Shown in pieces: positions 1 to 10,920 of a stretch of 64,000 nucleotides of DNA. The DNA is from Anaeramoeba flamelloides (taxonomy: Eukaryota > Metamonada > Anaeramoebidae): assembly GCA_027625915.1 (NCBI GenBank), contig JANTQA010000015.1, positions 3,687,001 through 3,751,000 on the forward strand, given 5' to 3'. The notes below the pieces were generated by a model. It searched no databases, was not told the DNA's origin, and saw only the letters and a program-made list of their open reading frames with translations. Position 1 is the first letter of the stretch, and every line of letters begins with the position of its first letter. Position numbers and translations under genes: made by a program.

Positions 1-1202
1 TTCTTATAACACGTGGTGTACATAATAATTTTTCTTCAGGGTGATAGTGTTGAAGAATTTTCATTAAATCTTTAAAATGGACACTCGGGGTATTAGATTT
101 AAGTTTCCATTCAAATAAATCTTTTTTGTAAATTTTTACTTTTTAGAAAGTTCTCATATAATAACCTTGGCTGTTCAGAATAATTTGTATTGGGTGTCTC
201 ATTATTGATATTATTCCAGTTTGGGTCAAAAACATTATAAATAGATAAATCTACCTTAAAATCGCAAATATTATCCTTACAAAATTGTATTTGTGTTTTA
301 ATATCCTCTATACTTAGAGGAATTTGAATGTGTTTTATTGCGTTTTTTTTTTGGAAATATTTGAGGAATATTTTGTTGAATGATTTGTTTTTTGGTAGTC
401 GAGTTTGTAGTATTCGTGTTTGATAAATCTTCATAATAATCCGAATCCTCATCATAATCGGAAAAAACTTCACAATCTAAATCTTGTGATATTTGTTTCC
501 AATAAAGTAAATTAGAATGATTAATCCGATTTCTTTTATATTTGTTCTGCATTTTTTGAGTTTTAATACTTTTTTGGAACAATTTGATAAGGAAATTCTT
601 CCATTTCCGATTCAGAATTTGACGAAATATCTTCAATATTATCATCAATGGGCAACCCAGATTCACTAAAGTCGGTTTCGAAACCACCAATACCAAAAAG
701 AGTTGTCATTTTCAAAATTTGTGGGGGGTTCATCAGAAGGTGTACCCATTTGATTAAAATCATGATTCATTTGTAAAGATTCATTTTTTTCAGAAGTGTA
801 ATCCTTTTTACGGTATTTATTCTGAAGAAGGACTGAATGTTTCTTACAAATTAATGGAGATGTTAACTTAATTCTCATTTCCATGCATTTTTTATTTAAA
901 TTATTCCCAACAAAATCACAAATTGTAAATGTTTTATTACATTTTTGTGTTTTACCCTTGATTCTTATACCGTTAAAACCACATTTACAATCTAATATTT
1001 TTTTTTCACATTCCTCATGAATAAGAAAACGGGATATATCTTTTTTACGGGCACTCCTTTTCAAAAAATGTTTCAAATAGCCATAATTACTTCTTTTATG
1101 TAGTTGTACTTTTTTTTTCAATTTAACAACTAAATTTTTTAAATTATCAGATTTTAAATCAAAACAATCTTTTAAACAGCAAAATTGAGAACGAGTTTTC
1201 AT
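1..1202 (-). pseudogene. Uncharacterised Cys-rich protein, partial at left edge, reading frame interrupted
   Basis: I do not recognise this gene. It opens with an ATG at 1202 and reads about 175 residues with a Cys/His-rich stretch (CCLKDC near the start, then CKCGFNG, KCNKTFTIC, NKKC and ICKKH) that could bind zinc. An acidic Ser/Asp/Tyr-rich part follows (SDYDEDSDYYEDLS), and the reading leaves the window in a last segment containing HFKDLMKILQHYHPEEK. Protein-like sequence continues through five segments, each shifted into the next frame in the same sense, with the changes near A/T homopolymer runs. Composition and style stay the same across the changes, so the segments look like one gene. 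It may be a decaying host gene or an intact one with homopolymer errors in the assembly; the sequence alone cannot decide. No introns with good GT-AG borders explain the changes. Confidence 0.5.
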
Positions 1203-1440
1203 AATTTATTATTATACTATTAAAATTAAAAAAAGTTGTTTAAAATAATATTATAATAATGGTTAGAGAAATGGTTAATACATGGGAATGAAAAAAAAAA
1301 AAAAAAAAAAACATAAAAAAAATTATACAATCTAAATAGATAAAATAAATACTTGTAAATAAATTTTAAATATTTTCTCTTCTTTTTTTAAATATTTGTA
1401 TGATAGGATTTTTTCTTAAAATAAACACTTAATATCATAG

Positions 1441-1608
1441 GACCGTACTTGGGCTCAGTTGATTAAAGTATAAAAAAAAAAACAGTAAATTCTTTTTCCT
1501 CGGCAGACAAGCGCCTTTTTAAAATAAAATTTAATAGGCAGAGTATACACTTTCTAGGGGGGTTAAATTCACCATCACAGTTCGACTGACATAAAATACG
1601 GTCTTTTT
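1441..1608 (+). ncRNA. Structured RNA-like unit, copy A (candidate Pol III transcript)
   Basis: The 168-base unit is closed by a perfect stem, GACCGTA at 1441-1447 with TACGGTC at 1597-1603, followed directly by TTTTT at 1604-1608, as in a Pol III terminator. Inside, CAGTTGA (1456-1462) can pair with TCGACTG (1582-1588), AAAGTATA (1465-1472) with the TATAC..CTTT segment near 1544-1553, and GCC/GGC close a T/A-rich hairpin at 1513-1539. TGGGCTCAGTTGAT resembles an A box and CAGTTCGACT a B box, about 125 bases apart. A second copy (2700-2880) keeps the same blocks and the same folds with different stem bases. I cannot match it to a known RNA family. A structured small RNA gene or a SINE-like element are the alternatives. 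Confidence 0.5.
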
Positions 1609-1974
1609 GGAAGGTTTCTGCACCTACATTACTATATACAGGGTTGAATCAAAACTACTTCTAAAGTACCTCCATAAAAAGATAGTTTTTACAAAAAAAA
1701 TGATTCAATTAAAGATTTTAGAGGAAATATAACTGTATATTAGATGTTCTGGTTTTCACCTTGCCATTAAGTTTAAGACGGGCTGCAAAACAGCAGGAAT
1801 ATGTTACTTTAAAGAATATTTAAAATAATTGGAAATTTTTAAAATATTTTACTCATATTTAGATATTTAAATATTTTGATAGTTAAATATTTAAATTTTT
1901 AAATATTAGTCAATTCAAAAAAAATTATATTTTACAGTAAAATCTGTGGAATCGAAAAAAATAAAAAGAAAATT

Positions 1975-2171
1975 CAGTCAGTTTCACTTTTAAGGCACAA
2001 ACTTTCAACGAAATTTAAGGAACAAAAAAAATCTCAAATTAAAGCACAAAATTCAAATTCTAGTAAAAATAAATTGTAAAAAAAATAATTCCAAATTTTG
2101 TGCCTTAATTTGAGAATTTTTTGTGCCTTAAATTTTGTTGAAAGTTTGTGCCTTAAAAGTGGAACTGACTG
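1975..2171. mobile_element. Palindromic MITE, TA-flanked family, copy 1
   Basis: A 197-bp near-palindrome starting CAGTCAGTTTCAC and ending GGAACTGACTG. Each arm has the AAGGCACAAA motif repeated. It has no coding capacity. The ends and the TA flanks of sister copies suggest a Tc1/mariner-type non-autonomous element. Confidence 0.85.
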
Positions 2172-2699
2172 TAGTCTTAAATTTATAATGTTGAATTTTT
2201 GAAACAAAATAATAAGTAATTTTTAGACAAATTCAGTAAAAGGGTAATTTTTGTTTGTATAACAGTTCAAAAATATTTATACCAATTTGATTCATAATCC
2301 TAAAAAAATATTTTCTGTTGTTTATCCAATTTTAGTATTAAGAGAAGTTCAATTTGTTTTTAAATCTTTTAAAAGGAAAATTTTAAATCTAAAAATAAAT
2401 AAATAAATTTTATATTGAAAATTAGATTATTTATAATCAAAAAAATCTTTTTTTTAAAATACTTATTGATTTTAGTTATGGAGAAGATTTTTTTTATTGG
2501 TTTTTCATAAAAATTAATTCGTTTAAAAATTTTTCAGTCTTGTGGATACAGATTTTTTTTTTTTGTCAAAAAAAGTGAATTATAGAGTATATTATTCTCA
2601 TAATAATTCATTTATATATAATATAAAATAATCAATTTTTTTTATTCTATTATAATATTTTGTCATAAACTTTTTTATTGTTTCTAGCTTAAAATAAGG

Positions 2700-2880
2700 G
2701 ACTAAATTTGGGCTCAGTTGATAAAAGTATAAACAGAAATAAAAATAATTACTATTTTTTTTTTTACTGTCCTCGGCAGACCAGCGCCCTTTTTTTAAAT
2801 TTAAAAAAAGGGCTGAGTATACACTTTCGAGGGGGGATAGACACGCCATCACAGTTCGACTGACAAGAAATTTAGTCTTT
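2700..2880 (+). ncRNA. Structured RNA-like unit, copy B
   Basis: This is the second copy of the unit at 1441, in the same orientation 1.26 kb downstream. Its closing stem is GACTAAATTT (2700-2709) with AAATTTAGTC (2868-2877), a different sequence from copy A but again perfectly paired. The internal hairpin has grown to 11 bp (2786-2796 with 2803-2813). The blocks CCTCGGCAGA, GAGTATACACTTTC, GGGGGG and CCATCACAGTTCGACTGAC are shared with copy A. Only TTT follows the closing stem, so the terminator is weaker; this copy may be inactive or end elsewhere. Stem conservation without sequence conservation points to selection on an RNA fold. Confidence 0.5.
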
Positions 2881-3322
2881 ATATCGGTTTCTATGAATAC
2901 ACACCTCTGGTCAATTTAATTAAATCGTCCTCTCCTTAAGTTAAACGTACAAGTAACATAATTCATCAAGGAACAAAATTAATTATAAGGATTAGGTGTC
3001 AATGACCTTCACCGAGTATGAAGCTATGTACATTAATACAATAAAACATCAATATAATATATCACTTTATATTGAACAATAATAAAAAAAATAATTAATA
3101 TCTTCAAAGAAGACCACGATAATAATTTATTAATTCATAATAAATCAAATTATAATAACAACTTTGAAAAATAAATATAATAATATTCATTTTTCATAAG
3201 TATTGTTATTAACGTGGCATTCCACGACTAAATGAGTGGAGCACAGAGTACCCGAATTTATAACTATTAAATTTATTAAAGTTTATTCCAACAAATCAAT
3301 TGTTTTTATATAATAATTATTA

Positions 3323-3430
3323 CAGTCAGTTTCACTTTTAAGGCACAAACTTTCAACGAAATTAGACATCATAAATTAAAGCACAAAATTCAAATTGTAA
3401 AAAAAAAAATTCAAATGAATAAAATGACTG
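3323..3430. mobile_element. Palindromic MITE, internally deleted copy 2
   Basis: Keeps the CAGTCAGTTTCAC left end and an ATGACTG right end, both flanked by TA, but is only 108 bp long because most of the right arm is missing. Confidence 0.7.
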
Positions 3431-3679
3431 TATAGAAAAATTATAATTTTATCAATTTTTACAAAAAATAATCTACTTTTTAAATTATTTTATAAATCTT
3501 ATAAATTCAATAAAAAGTATTAACATTGAAGAATTTCTAAAGATTTAAAAAATACAAATTTTTTCATTGTTTAATTTTCTGAAAATTCTTGTAATTTAAC
3601 TCTTTGGAATGATTTTAAAAATAAACATTTTTATTTCTAAGTTTAAAGATTTCAAAAATACAATTTAGAATACTTTCAA

Positions 3680-3706
3680 TTATATATATATATATATATA
3701 TATATA
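3680..3706. repeat. (TA)n microsatellite
   Basis: A run of about 13 TA dinucleotides, followed by a few GTAT-type tetranucleotides. Another TA run abuts the right end of the MITE at 3950. TA runs are natural targets for an element that inserts at TA. Confidence 0.9.
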
Positions 3707-3754
3707 GTAAGTATGTATGTATGTATGAATGTATATGTATAATATATATATATA

Positions 3755-3950
3755 CAGTCAGTTTCGCTTTTAAGGCACAAACTTTCAACGAAATTTAAGG
3801 CACAAAAAAATCTCAAATTAAGGCACAAAATTTGGAATTTTTTTTTTTACAATTTATTTTACTAGAATTTGAATTTTGTGCTTTAATTTGAGATTTTTAG
3901 TGTGCCTTAAATTTCGTTGAAAGTTTGTGCCTTAAAAGTGAAACTGACTG
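3755..3950. mobile_element. Palindromic MITE, copy 3
   Basis: A 196-bp copy with both CAGTCAG/CTGACTG ends, sitting inside TA microsatellite sequence, so the TA duplication cannot be distinguished from the repeat. Arms nearly match those of the copy at 4031. Confidence 0.9.
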
Positions 3951-4030
3951 TATATATATATATATATATATTATACAAAAAACTTAATTTTAAAGCAACT
4001 TAATAAATCAAAAGCTCAAACTTTGTTATA

Positions 4031-4228
4031 CAGTCAGTTTCACTTTTAAGACACAAACTTTCAACGAAATTTAAGGCACAAAAAATTCTCAAATTAAGGC
4101 ACAAAATTTGGAATTTTTTTTTTTTACAATTTATTTTTACTAGAATTTGAATTTTGTGCTTTAATTTGAGATTTTTATTGTGCCTTAAATTTCGTTGAAA
4201 GTTTGTGCCTTAAAAGTGAAACTGACTG
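4031..4228. mobile_element. Palindromic MITE, copy 4
   Basis: A 198-bp copy with TA on both sides. The arms carry three AAGGCACAAA-like motifs about 27-30 bp apart, then a T-rich centre. An ATG in the right arm opens a chance reading frame into the hexamer repeat that follows; this is not a gene. Confidence 0.9.
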
Positions 4229-4359
4229 TAAGTTTAAAAAATCAAACTAAACTACTCAAATTGGATAAAAAAACTTCTTTATATTCAATTTTGAAAATAA
4301 TGATTAACTTAAAAAATAAAAATAATAAAAATATTATTTACTTAATTCAAAAAAGATTT

Positions 4360-4520
4360 CAAAGGCAAACGCTTAAGCAAAATCAAAATAAAACAGCAAA
4401 GGCAAAGTCAAACAAAAACGCAAACGCAAAATCAAACAGCAAACGCAAAAGCAAACAGTAAACGCAAACGCAAACGCAAAAGCAAAAGCAAACGCAAAAT
4501 CAAACAGAAAAGGCAAACTA
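4360..4520 (+). repeat. Degenerate hexamer repeat, GCAAAC/GCAAAA type
   Basis: About 25 imperfect 6-bp units of the form (G/T)CAAA(C/A/G). No other run like it occurs in the window. The strand is strongly purine-rich. No function is visible. Confidence 0.8.
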
Positions 4521-5229
4521 AACACTTTAATCTATTTTTACAATTTAGATTTTTTTTTCAAAAAATAAAAATTTTGATAAAAAAAGAATTTAAAGAAATT
4601 AGAAAACACAAGGTAAATATTTTATTAATTTTAATTTAAATTTTTTCGACCGAGATTCTGGAAGTTAATTATGTGTTTGACGTTTTTATGAAACAAAAAA
4701 AAAATTAGTTCCTTTGTTATTTTGCCTTTCTCATTAGATTTCAAAATTTAGAGTTAGATCTTAGTATATAACACTACCATCTCTATGTTTAAATGACTCA
4801 GATCTGAATCAAAACTTTCAGACAATACATATTTTAAAGTATGAGTCGTCAAAAATAGGAAGTTTTTTGTGAACAAGAGATATAAAAACTATGATTAAAT
4901 TCATTTATAATGTTCTAAATGGGCATATTATTGGAACATATAGTAACAACTAGTCTATTTTTAAGCAATCAAAATTCAAAAGATGTAATAAACTCCAAAA
5001 TAACCATGTAAGTCAATTCAGACTTTAATAAAATCTGTGGAGTGGCATTTAATGACTCGTGATTATTGTAGTAATGCGATAGTATTCAAATATAGAGTAT
5101 AAAAATCAAAATGTATAAAATCTTCACATATATTCAATGGAATAGGATCATAGACTCTAAAATTATCTGAAATCGATTTTTAGAATAGAAAATTATGTAA
5201 AATATTGGTTTCGGGGTAAAAAAAAAAAA

Positions 5230-8200
5230 ATTTTGGCTAAAAAATGGCCATTTAAAAATAAAATATTGGTTATGGCCAAAAATTGACCATTCCAAGTCTA
5301 TAGTGGCAATTTAAGCCACTATTGGTCAATTTTTGGCTAATTTTACATAATTGCCGCCATTACGGCGACATTTATGCTTTATTTGCCAAAAATTGACCAA
5401 TAGTGGCTTAAATTGCCACTATAGACTTGGAATGGTCAATTTTTGGCCATAATTATTTGAAATGGCCATGTTTTGGCCAAGGTTATTTGAAAAAGGCCAA
5501 GTAGGCCATAGTTATTTATACATGGCCTAATTAGGCAAAAAAAAAAATTTTTTTTTCATTAGGGACTAGTAAAGTCCCTAATGACAAAAAGAGATTTTAG
5601 ATCTCTTTTTTTTTTTTTTTTTTTTTTTGAAATTGCCTTCCATTGAAGTGGAAGGCAATTTTTTTAAAATTGTGGCCTTGTTGGCCATAAAAAATGCCAA
5701 ATTGAAAAAATGGCCTTTTTAGGTCAAAGGGTTTGAAAAAATCGCCGTAATGGCGTGATTTTACATAATTGCCGCCATTACGGCGACATTTATGCTTTAT
5801 TTGCCAAAAATTGACCAATAGTGGCTTAAATTGCCACTATAGACTTGGAATGGTCAATTTTTGGCCATAATTATTTGAAATGGCCATGTTTTGGCCAAGG
5901 TTATTTGAAAAAGGCCAAGTAGGCCATAGTTATTTATACATGGCCTAATTAGGCCAAAAGAAAATTGTTTTTTTCATTAGGGACTAGTAAAGTCCCTAAT
6001 GACAAAAGAGATTTTAGATCTCTTTTTTATTTTTTTTTTTTTTTTTTTTTGAAATTGCCTTCCATTGAAGTGGAAGGCAATTTTTTTAAAATTGTGGCCT
6101 TGTTGGCCATAAAAAATGCCAAATTGGCAAAAAATGGCCTTTTTAGGTCAAAGGGTTTGAAAAATCGCCGTAATGGCGTGATTTTACATAATTGCCGCCA
6201 TTACGGCGACATTTATGCTTTATTTGCCAAAAATTGACCAATAGTGGCTTAAATTGCCACTATAGACTTGGAATGGTCAATTTTTTGGCCATAATTATTT
6301 GAAATGGCCATGTTTTTGGCCAAGGTTATTTGAAAAAAGGCCAAGTAGGCCATAGTTATTTATACATGGCCTAATTAGGCCCAAAAAGAAAATTGTTTTT
6401 TTTCATTAGGGACTAGTAAAGTCCCTAATGACAAAAGAGATTTTAGATCTCTTTTTTATTTTTTTTTTTTTTTTTTGAAATTGCCTTCCATTGAAGTGGA
6501 AGGCAATTTTTTTAAAATTGTGGCCTTGTTGGCCATAAAAAATGCCAAAGAAAAAATGGCCTTTTTAGGTCAAAGGGTTTGAAAAATCGCCGTAATGGCG
6601 TGATTTTACATAATTGCCGCCATTACGGCGACATTTATGCTTTATTTGCCAAAAATTGACCAATAGTGGCTTAAATTGCCACTATAGACTTGGAATGGTC
6701 AATTTTTGGCCATAATTATTTGAAATGGCCATGTTTTGGCCAAGGTTATTTGAAAAAGGCCAAGTAGGCCATAGTTATTTATACATGGCCTAATTAGGCC
6801 AAAAGAAAATTGTTTTTTTCATTAGGGACTAGTAAAGTCCCTAATGACAAAAGAGATTTTAGATCTCTTTTTTATTTTTTTTTTTTTTTTTTGAAATTGC
6901 CTTCCATTGAAGTGGAAGGCAATTTTTTTAAAATTGTGGCCTTGTTGGCCATAAAAAATGCCAAATTGGCAAAAAATGGCCTTTTTAGGTCAAAGGGTTT
7001 GAAAAATCGCCGTAATGGCGTGATTTTACATAATTGCCGCCATTACGGCGACATTTAGTGCTTTATTTGCCAAAAAATTGACCAATAGTGGCTTAAATTG
7101 CCACTATAGACTTGGAATGGTCAATTTTTGGCCATAATTATTTGAAATGGCCATGTTTTGGCCAAGGTTATTTGAAAAAGGCCAAGTAGGCCATAGTTAT
7201 TTATACATGGCCTAATTAGGCCAAAAGAAAATTGTTTTTTTTTCATTAGGGACTAGTAAAGTCCCTAATGACAAAAAGAGATTTTAGATCTCTTTTTTTT
7301 TTTTTTTTTTTTTTGAAATTGCCTTCCATTGAAGTGGAAGGCAATTTTTTTAAAATTGTGGCCTTGTTGGCCATAAAAATGCCAAATTGGCAAAAAAATG
7401 GCCTTTTTAGGTCAAAGGGTTTGAAAAATCGCCGTAATGGCGTGATTTTACATAATTGCCGCCATTACGGCGACATTTATGCTTTATTTGCCAAAAATTG
7501 ACCAATAGTGGCTTAAATTGCCACTATAGACTTGGAATGGTCAATTTTTGGCCATAATTATTTGAAATGGCCATGTTTTGGCCAAGGTTATTTGAAAAAA
7601 GGCCAAGTAGGCCATAGTTATTTATACATGGCCTAATTAGGCCAAAAAGAAAATTGTTTTTTTTCATTAGGGACTAGTAAAGTCCCTAATGACAAAAAAG
7701 AGATTTTAGATCTCTTTTTTTTTTTTTTTTTTTTTTTGAAATTGCCTTCCATTGAAGTGGAAGGCAATTTTTTTTAAAATTGTGGCCTTGTTGGCCATAA
7801 AAAATGCCAAATTGGCAAAAAAATGGCCTTTTTTAGGTCAAAGGGTTTGAAAAATCGCCGTAATGGCGTGATTTTACATAATTGCCGCCATTACGGCGAC
7901 ATTTATGCTTTATTTGCCAAAAATTGACCAATAGTGGCTTAAATTGCCACTATAGACTTGGAATGGTCAATTTTTGGCCATAATTATTTGAAATGGCCAT
8001 GTTTTGGCCAAGGTTATTTGAAAAAGGCCAAGTAGGCCATAGTTATTTATACATGGCCTAATTAGGCCAAAAGAAAATTGTTTTTTTTCATTAGGGACTA
8101 GTAAAGTCCCTAATGACAAAAAGAGATTTTAGATCTCTTTTTTTTTTTTTTTTTTTTTTTTGAAATTGCCTTCCATTGAAGTGGAAGGCAATTTTTTTTA

Positions 8201-9111
8201 AAATTGTGGCCTTGTTGGCCATAAAAAATGCCAAATTGGCAAAAAAATGGCCTTTTTTAGGTCAAAGGGTTTGAAAAATCGCCGTAATGGCGTGATTTTA
8301 CATAATTGCCGCCATTACGGCGACATTTATGCTTTATTTGCCAAAAATTGACCAATAGTGGCTTAAATTGCCACTATAGACTTGGAATGGTCAATTTTTG
8401 GCCATAATTATTTGAAATGGCCATGTTTTGGCCAAGGTTATTTGAAAAAGGCCAAGTAGGCCATAGTTATTTATACATGGCCTAATTAGGCCAAAAAGGA
8501 AAATTTTTTTTTTTCATTAGGGACTAGTAAAGTCCCTAATGACAAAAAGAGATTTTAGATCTCTTTTTTATTTTTTTTTTTTTTTTGAAATTGCCTTCCA
8601 TTGAAGTGGAAGGCAATTTTTTTTAAAATTGTGGCCTTGTTGGCCATAAAAAAGCCAAATTGGCAAAAAAATGGCCTTTTTAGGTCAAAGGGTTTGAAAA
8701 ATCGCCGTAATGGCGTGATTTTACATAATTGCCGCCATTACGGCGACATTTATGCTTTATTTGCCAAAAAATTGACCAATAGTGGCTTAAATTGCCACTA
8801 TAGACTTGGAATGGTCAATTTTTGGCCATAATTATTTGAAATGGCCATGTTTTGGCCAAGGTTATTTGAAAAAGGCCAAGTAGGCCATAGTTATTTATAC
8901 ATGGCCTAATTAGGCCAAAAAGAAAATTTTTTTTCATTAGGGACTAGTAAAGTCCCTAATGACAAAAAGAGATTTTAGATCTCTTTTTTTTATTTTTTTT
9001 TTTTTTTTTTGAAATTGCCTTCCATTGAAGTGGAAGGCAATTTTTTTAAAATTGTGGCCTTGTTGGCCATAAAAAATGCCAAATTGGCAAAAAATGGCCT
9101 CTAAAGGCCTT
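5230..9111 (+). repeat. Hairpin satellite: about nine tandem ~422-bp units
   Basis: The palindrome GGGACTAGTAAAGTCCC starts at 5562, 5980, 6409, 6825, 7249, 7670, 8094, 8520 and 8940, a period of 416-429 bp; most length differences lie in the poly-T tract. Each unit is a chain of inverted repeats in fixed order: ATTAGGGACT/AGTCCCTAAT; AGAGAT/ATCTCT; poly-T; ATTGCCTTCCA/TGGAAGGCAAT; TGGCC/GGCCA; TGCCAA/TTGGCA; a 14-bp stem around CGCCGTAATGGCG; a nested hairpin CCAAAAATTGACCA..ATAGTGGC; TGGCCA pairs; and the perfect palindrome TGGCCTAATTAGGCCA. Units are highly alike, so the array is young or homogenised. It is GC-richer than its flanks. Reading frames recur in every unit but only mirror the repeat. 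It could be a satellite, a replication or chromatin element, or the inside of a non-autonomous transposon. Confidence 0.95.
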
Positions 9112-10409
9112 ATTCAAACGTTTGTTATTTTTTTTTTTTTAGTTTTTTTTTTTTTTTTTAAAATGATTTAAGCAAAAAATAACAAACAAAAAAAAATTAC
9201 TTTTTTAATGAGTATTCTACCAAAACAAAAGCACAATACACTCCAAATCCAAAAATCAAAAACCCACTATTAAATGTCAAAAATAAAAAAAAAAAAAAAA
9301 AGAAATAAATAAAAAAAATAAATCTTTAAATCTTTAAGGGATTATTCAAAATACCCAAAATCATTTAAAACCTTTAAAAACACTGAACTATACCAACTAT
9401 AGTCTTGGATTACAAATTCAATAAGTTTTTTAATTCAAAATATTACTTTAATTTTTTAAATCAATTTTACAAATTATCACAAGTTTAATTATTACTACTT
9501 TTTTTTTTACTTTATTATTATCAAAACTAAATTTGATAGAGATTTTTTAATTTTCAAAATTGTTTTTATAAATATTGTTCTATTGATAATAATCTTTAGT
9601 GTCTATTTATCTTCAAGATATTTTTATTTTTTGTTATTAAAGACAATTATTACCAACTATACATCAATATATTTAACTGAATGTAATTATTCAAAAACAA
9701 ATTAAAAAAAATTAAAAATGACTTAATTAAAATCAAATAATATTTTTGGATTTTTTCAAAAAATTGTAGTTTTACTACAAATTTATTAAAAATATAAACA
9801 CTTTTTAATTTTTTTAAAAAATGACTTTAATAAAAAAAATTTTTTTTTTTTAATTTTTTAATATTTCCATTCTAATAAAAAAAAATGCTAAAATCGTATT
9901 TTTCATAAAATTTTAATTTAGCAAGACTTGCTTAATTTTTCAAATTTAAAATTATTTTTTACAAAATTTCTTCAAATAAAAATTCAAAAAAAAAAAAACA
10001 AGAAAAATTTTAAAAAAAAAAAAACTGAAAAAATGAAAAGTTGGTAATATCTGCTAAAATAATGGAGCTACCTATTTCTAAATTTGAAAAATCGATTTTT
10101 TCGAATAATTTTATCATATTTAGCAATCTTATTTTTCTTAATCTTGATTATCATCAAAAAATGAAAATTTTTAATTTAAACTTGTTTATATATAAATAAT
10201 TTAAAAACTTCTACTCCTCACACAGAAAAAAATACTTAGTTACCAGCATTTATCCAAATTTTGGTACCTAAAGAAGATTTTTATTTTTTAAAAAAAAATT
10301 TTTGAAAAGATTTAAATGTAAATTCAGGTAGCAAACATATATACTTTAATTGATCAAATTAGATATATAAAAATTTTTAAAAAAAAAAAAAAAACTATTA
10401 ATTTAATTG

Positions 10410-10487
10410 ATCTTATCAGGAATCGAACTCTGGTTATCACTTTTCAAATTTTGAGATCTTGGTGCTCTATCGCTGAGTTAATGAGTA
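10410..10487 (-). other. tRNA-like relic
   Basis: On the minus strand, AACTCAGCGATAGAGCACC reads as a D arm with an A box, and CAGAGTTCGATTCCTG as a T arm with a B box, about 30 bases apart. A loose anticodon-arm-like hairpin lies between them, but the 7-bp acceptor stem cannot be formed and the T stem has mismatches. It is most likely a tRNA pseudogene or the head of a SINE, not a working tRNA. Confidence 0.35.
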
Positions 10488-10701
10488 ATTATTTGATATT
10501 TTAAAATTATAAAATTCTGAAGATGATAAAATTGAATTATTAATTGAGTAATTTTTCTAATATATTTTTTTTTTGAAAAAAAAACCACAAGTTTTTTACG
10601 ATTAAAAAAAATTTTTTTTTATTTTCATTGTAAAAAAATTAATAAATTTAAAATTGAATTGAAAAAAACTTATAAATTTTTTTTTTTTTTTTGAAAAAAA
10701 C

Positions 10702-10920
10702 ATTTTAATAGGAAACTCTAGTAAAATTTTTTTTTTAATTTTTTTAGCATTTTTTTTTATATTTTTCTAATGATTACGCTATTAAAAATTTGAAAAAATG
10801 AATATTTATATAAAATAAGATGAGACCTAATAATTTTTTTTTCAAAAATATTGGTAATGTGAATTTTTTTTCTGATAAATTAGAAAAAAATGAAATTTTA
10901 CTAGAGTTTTCCTATTAAAA
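10702..10920. repeat. Foldback inverted repeat
   Basis: The arm at 10702-10730 (with AATAGGAAACTCTAGTAAAA) recurs as its reverse complement at 10893-10920 with one extra T. The ~160 bp between the arms are AT-rich and non-coding. Confidence 0.65.

Noticed and set aside
1-1202. Euplotes-type programmed frameshifting
   Set aside because: The frame changes do not sit at AAA-TAA/TAG sites, and no other gene here needs frameshifting.
1441-2880. Telomerase RNA, because of the C-rich complement of the GGGGGG block
   Set aside because: The strand with the box motifs and terminator is G-rich, and no template matching a known telomere repeat is seen.
4195-4461. Plus-strand frame of 88 codons
   Set aside because: It begins inside a MITE arm and ends in a hexamer repeat.
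5597-8831. Recurring open frames in the 5.2-9.1 kb array on both strands
   Set aside because: The same frame reappears in each ~422-bp unit because the DNA repeats; it runs through hairpins and poly-T and breaks whenever unit length changes.
5230-9111. CRISPR-like array
   Set aside because: Units are ~422 bp with no unique spacers, and the organism is eukaryotic.
10410-10487. Functional tRNA gene
   Set aside because: No 7-bp acceptor stem and a mismatched T stem.
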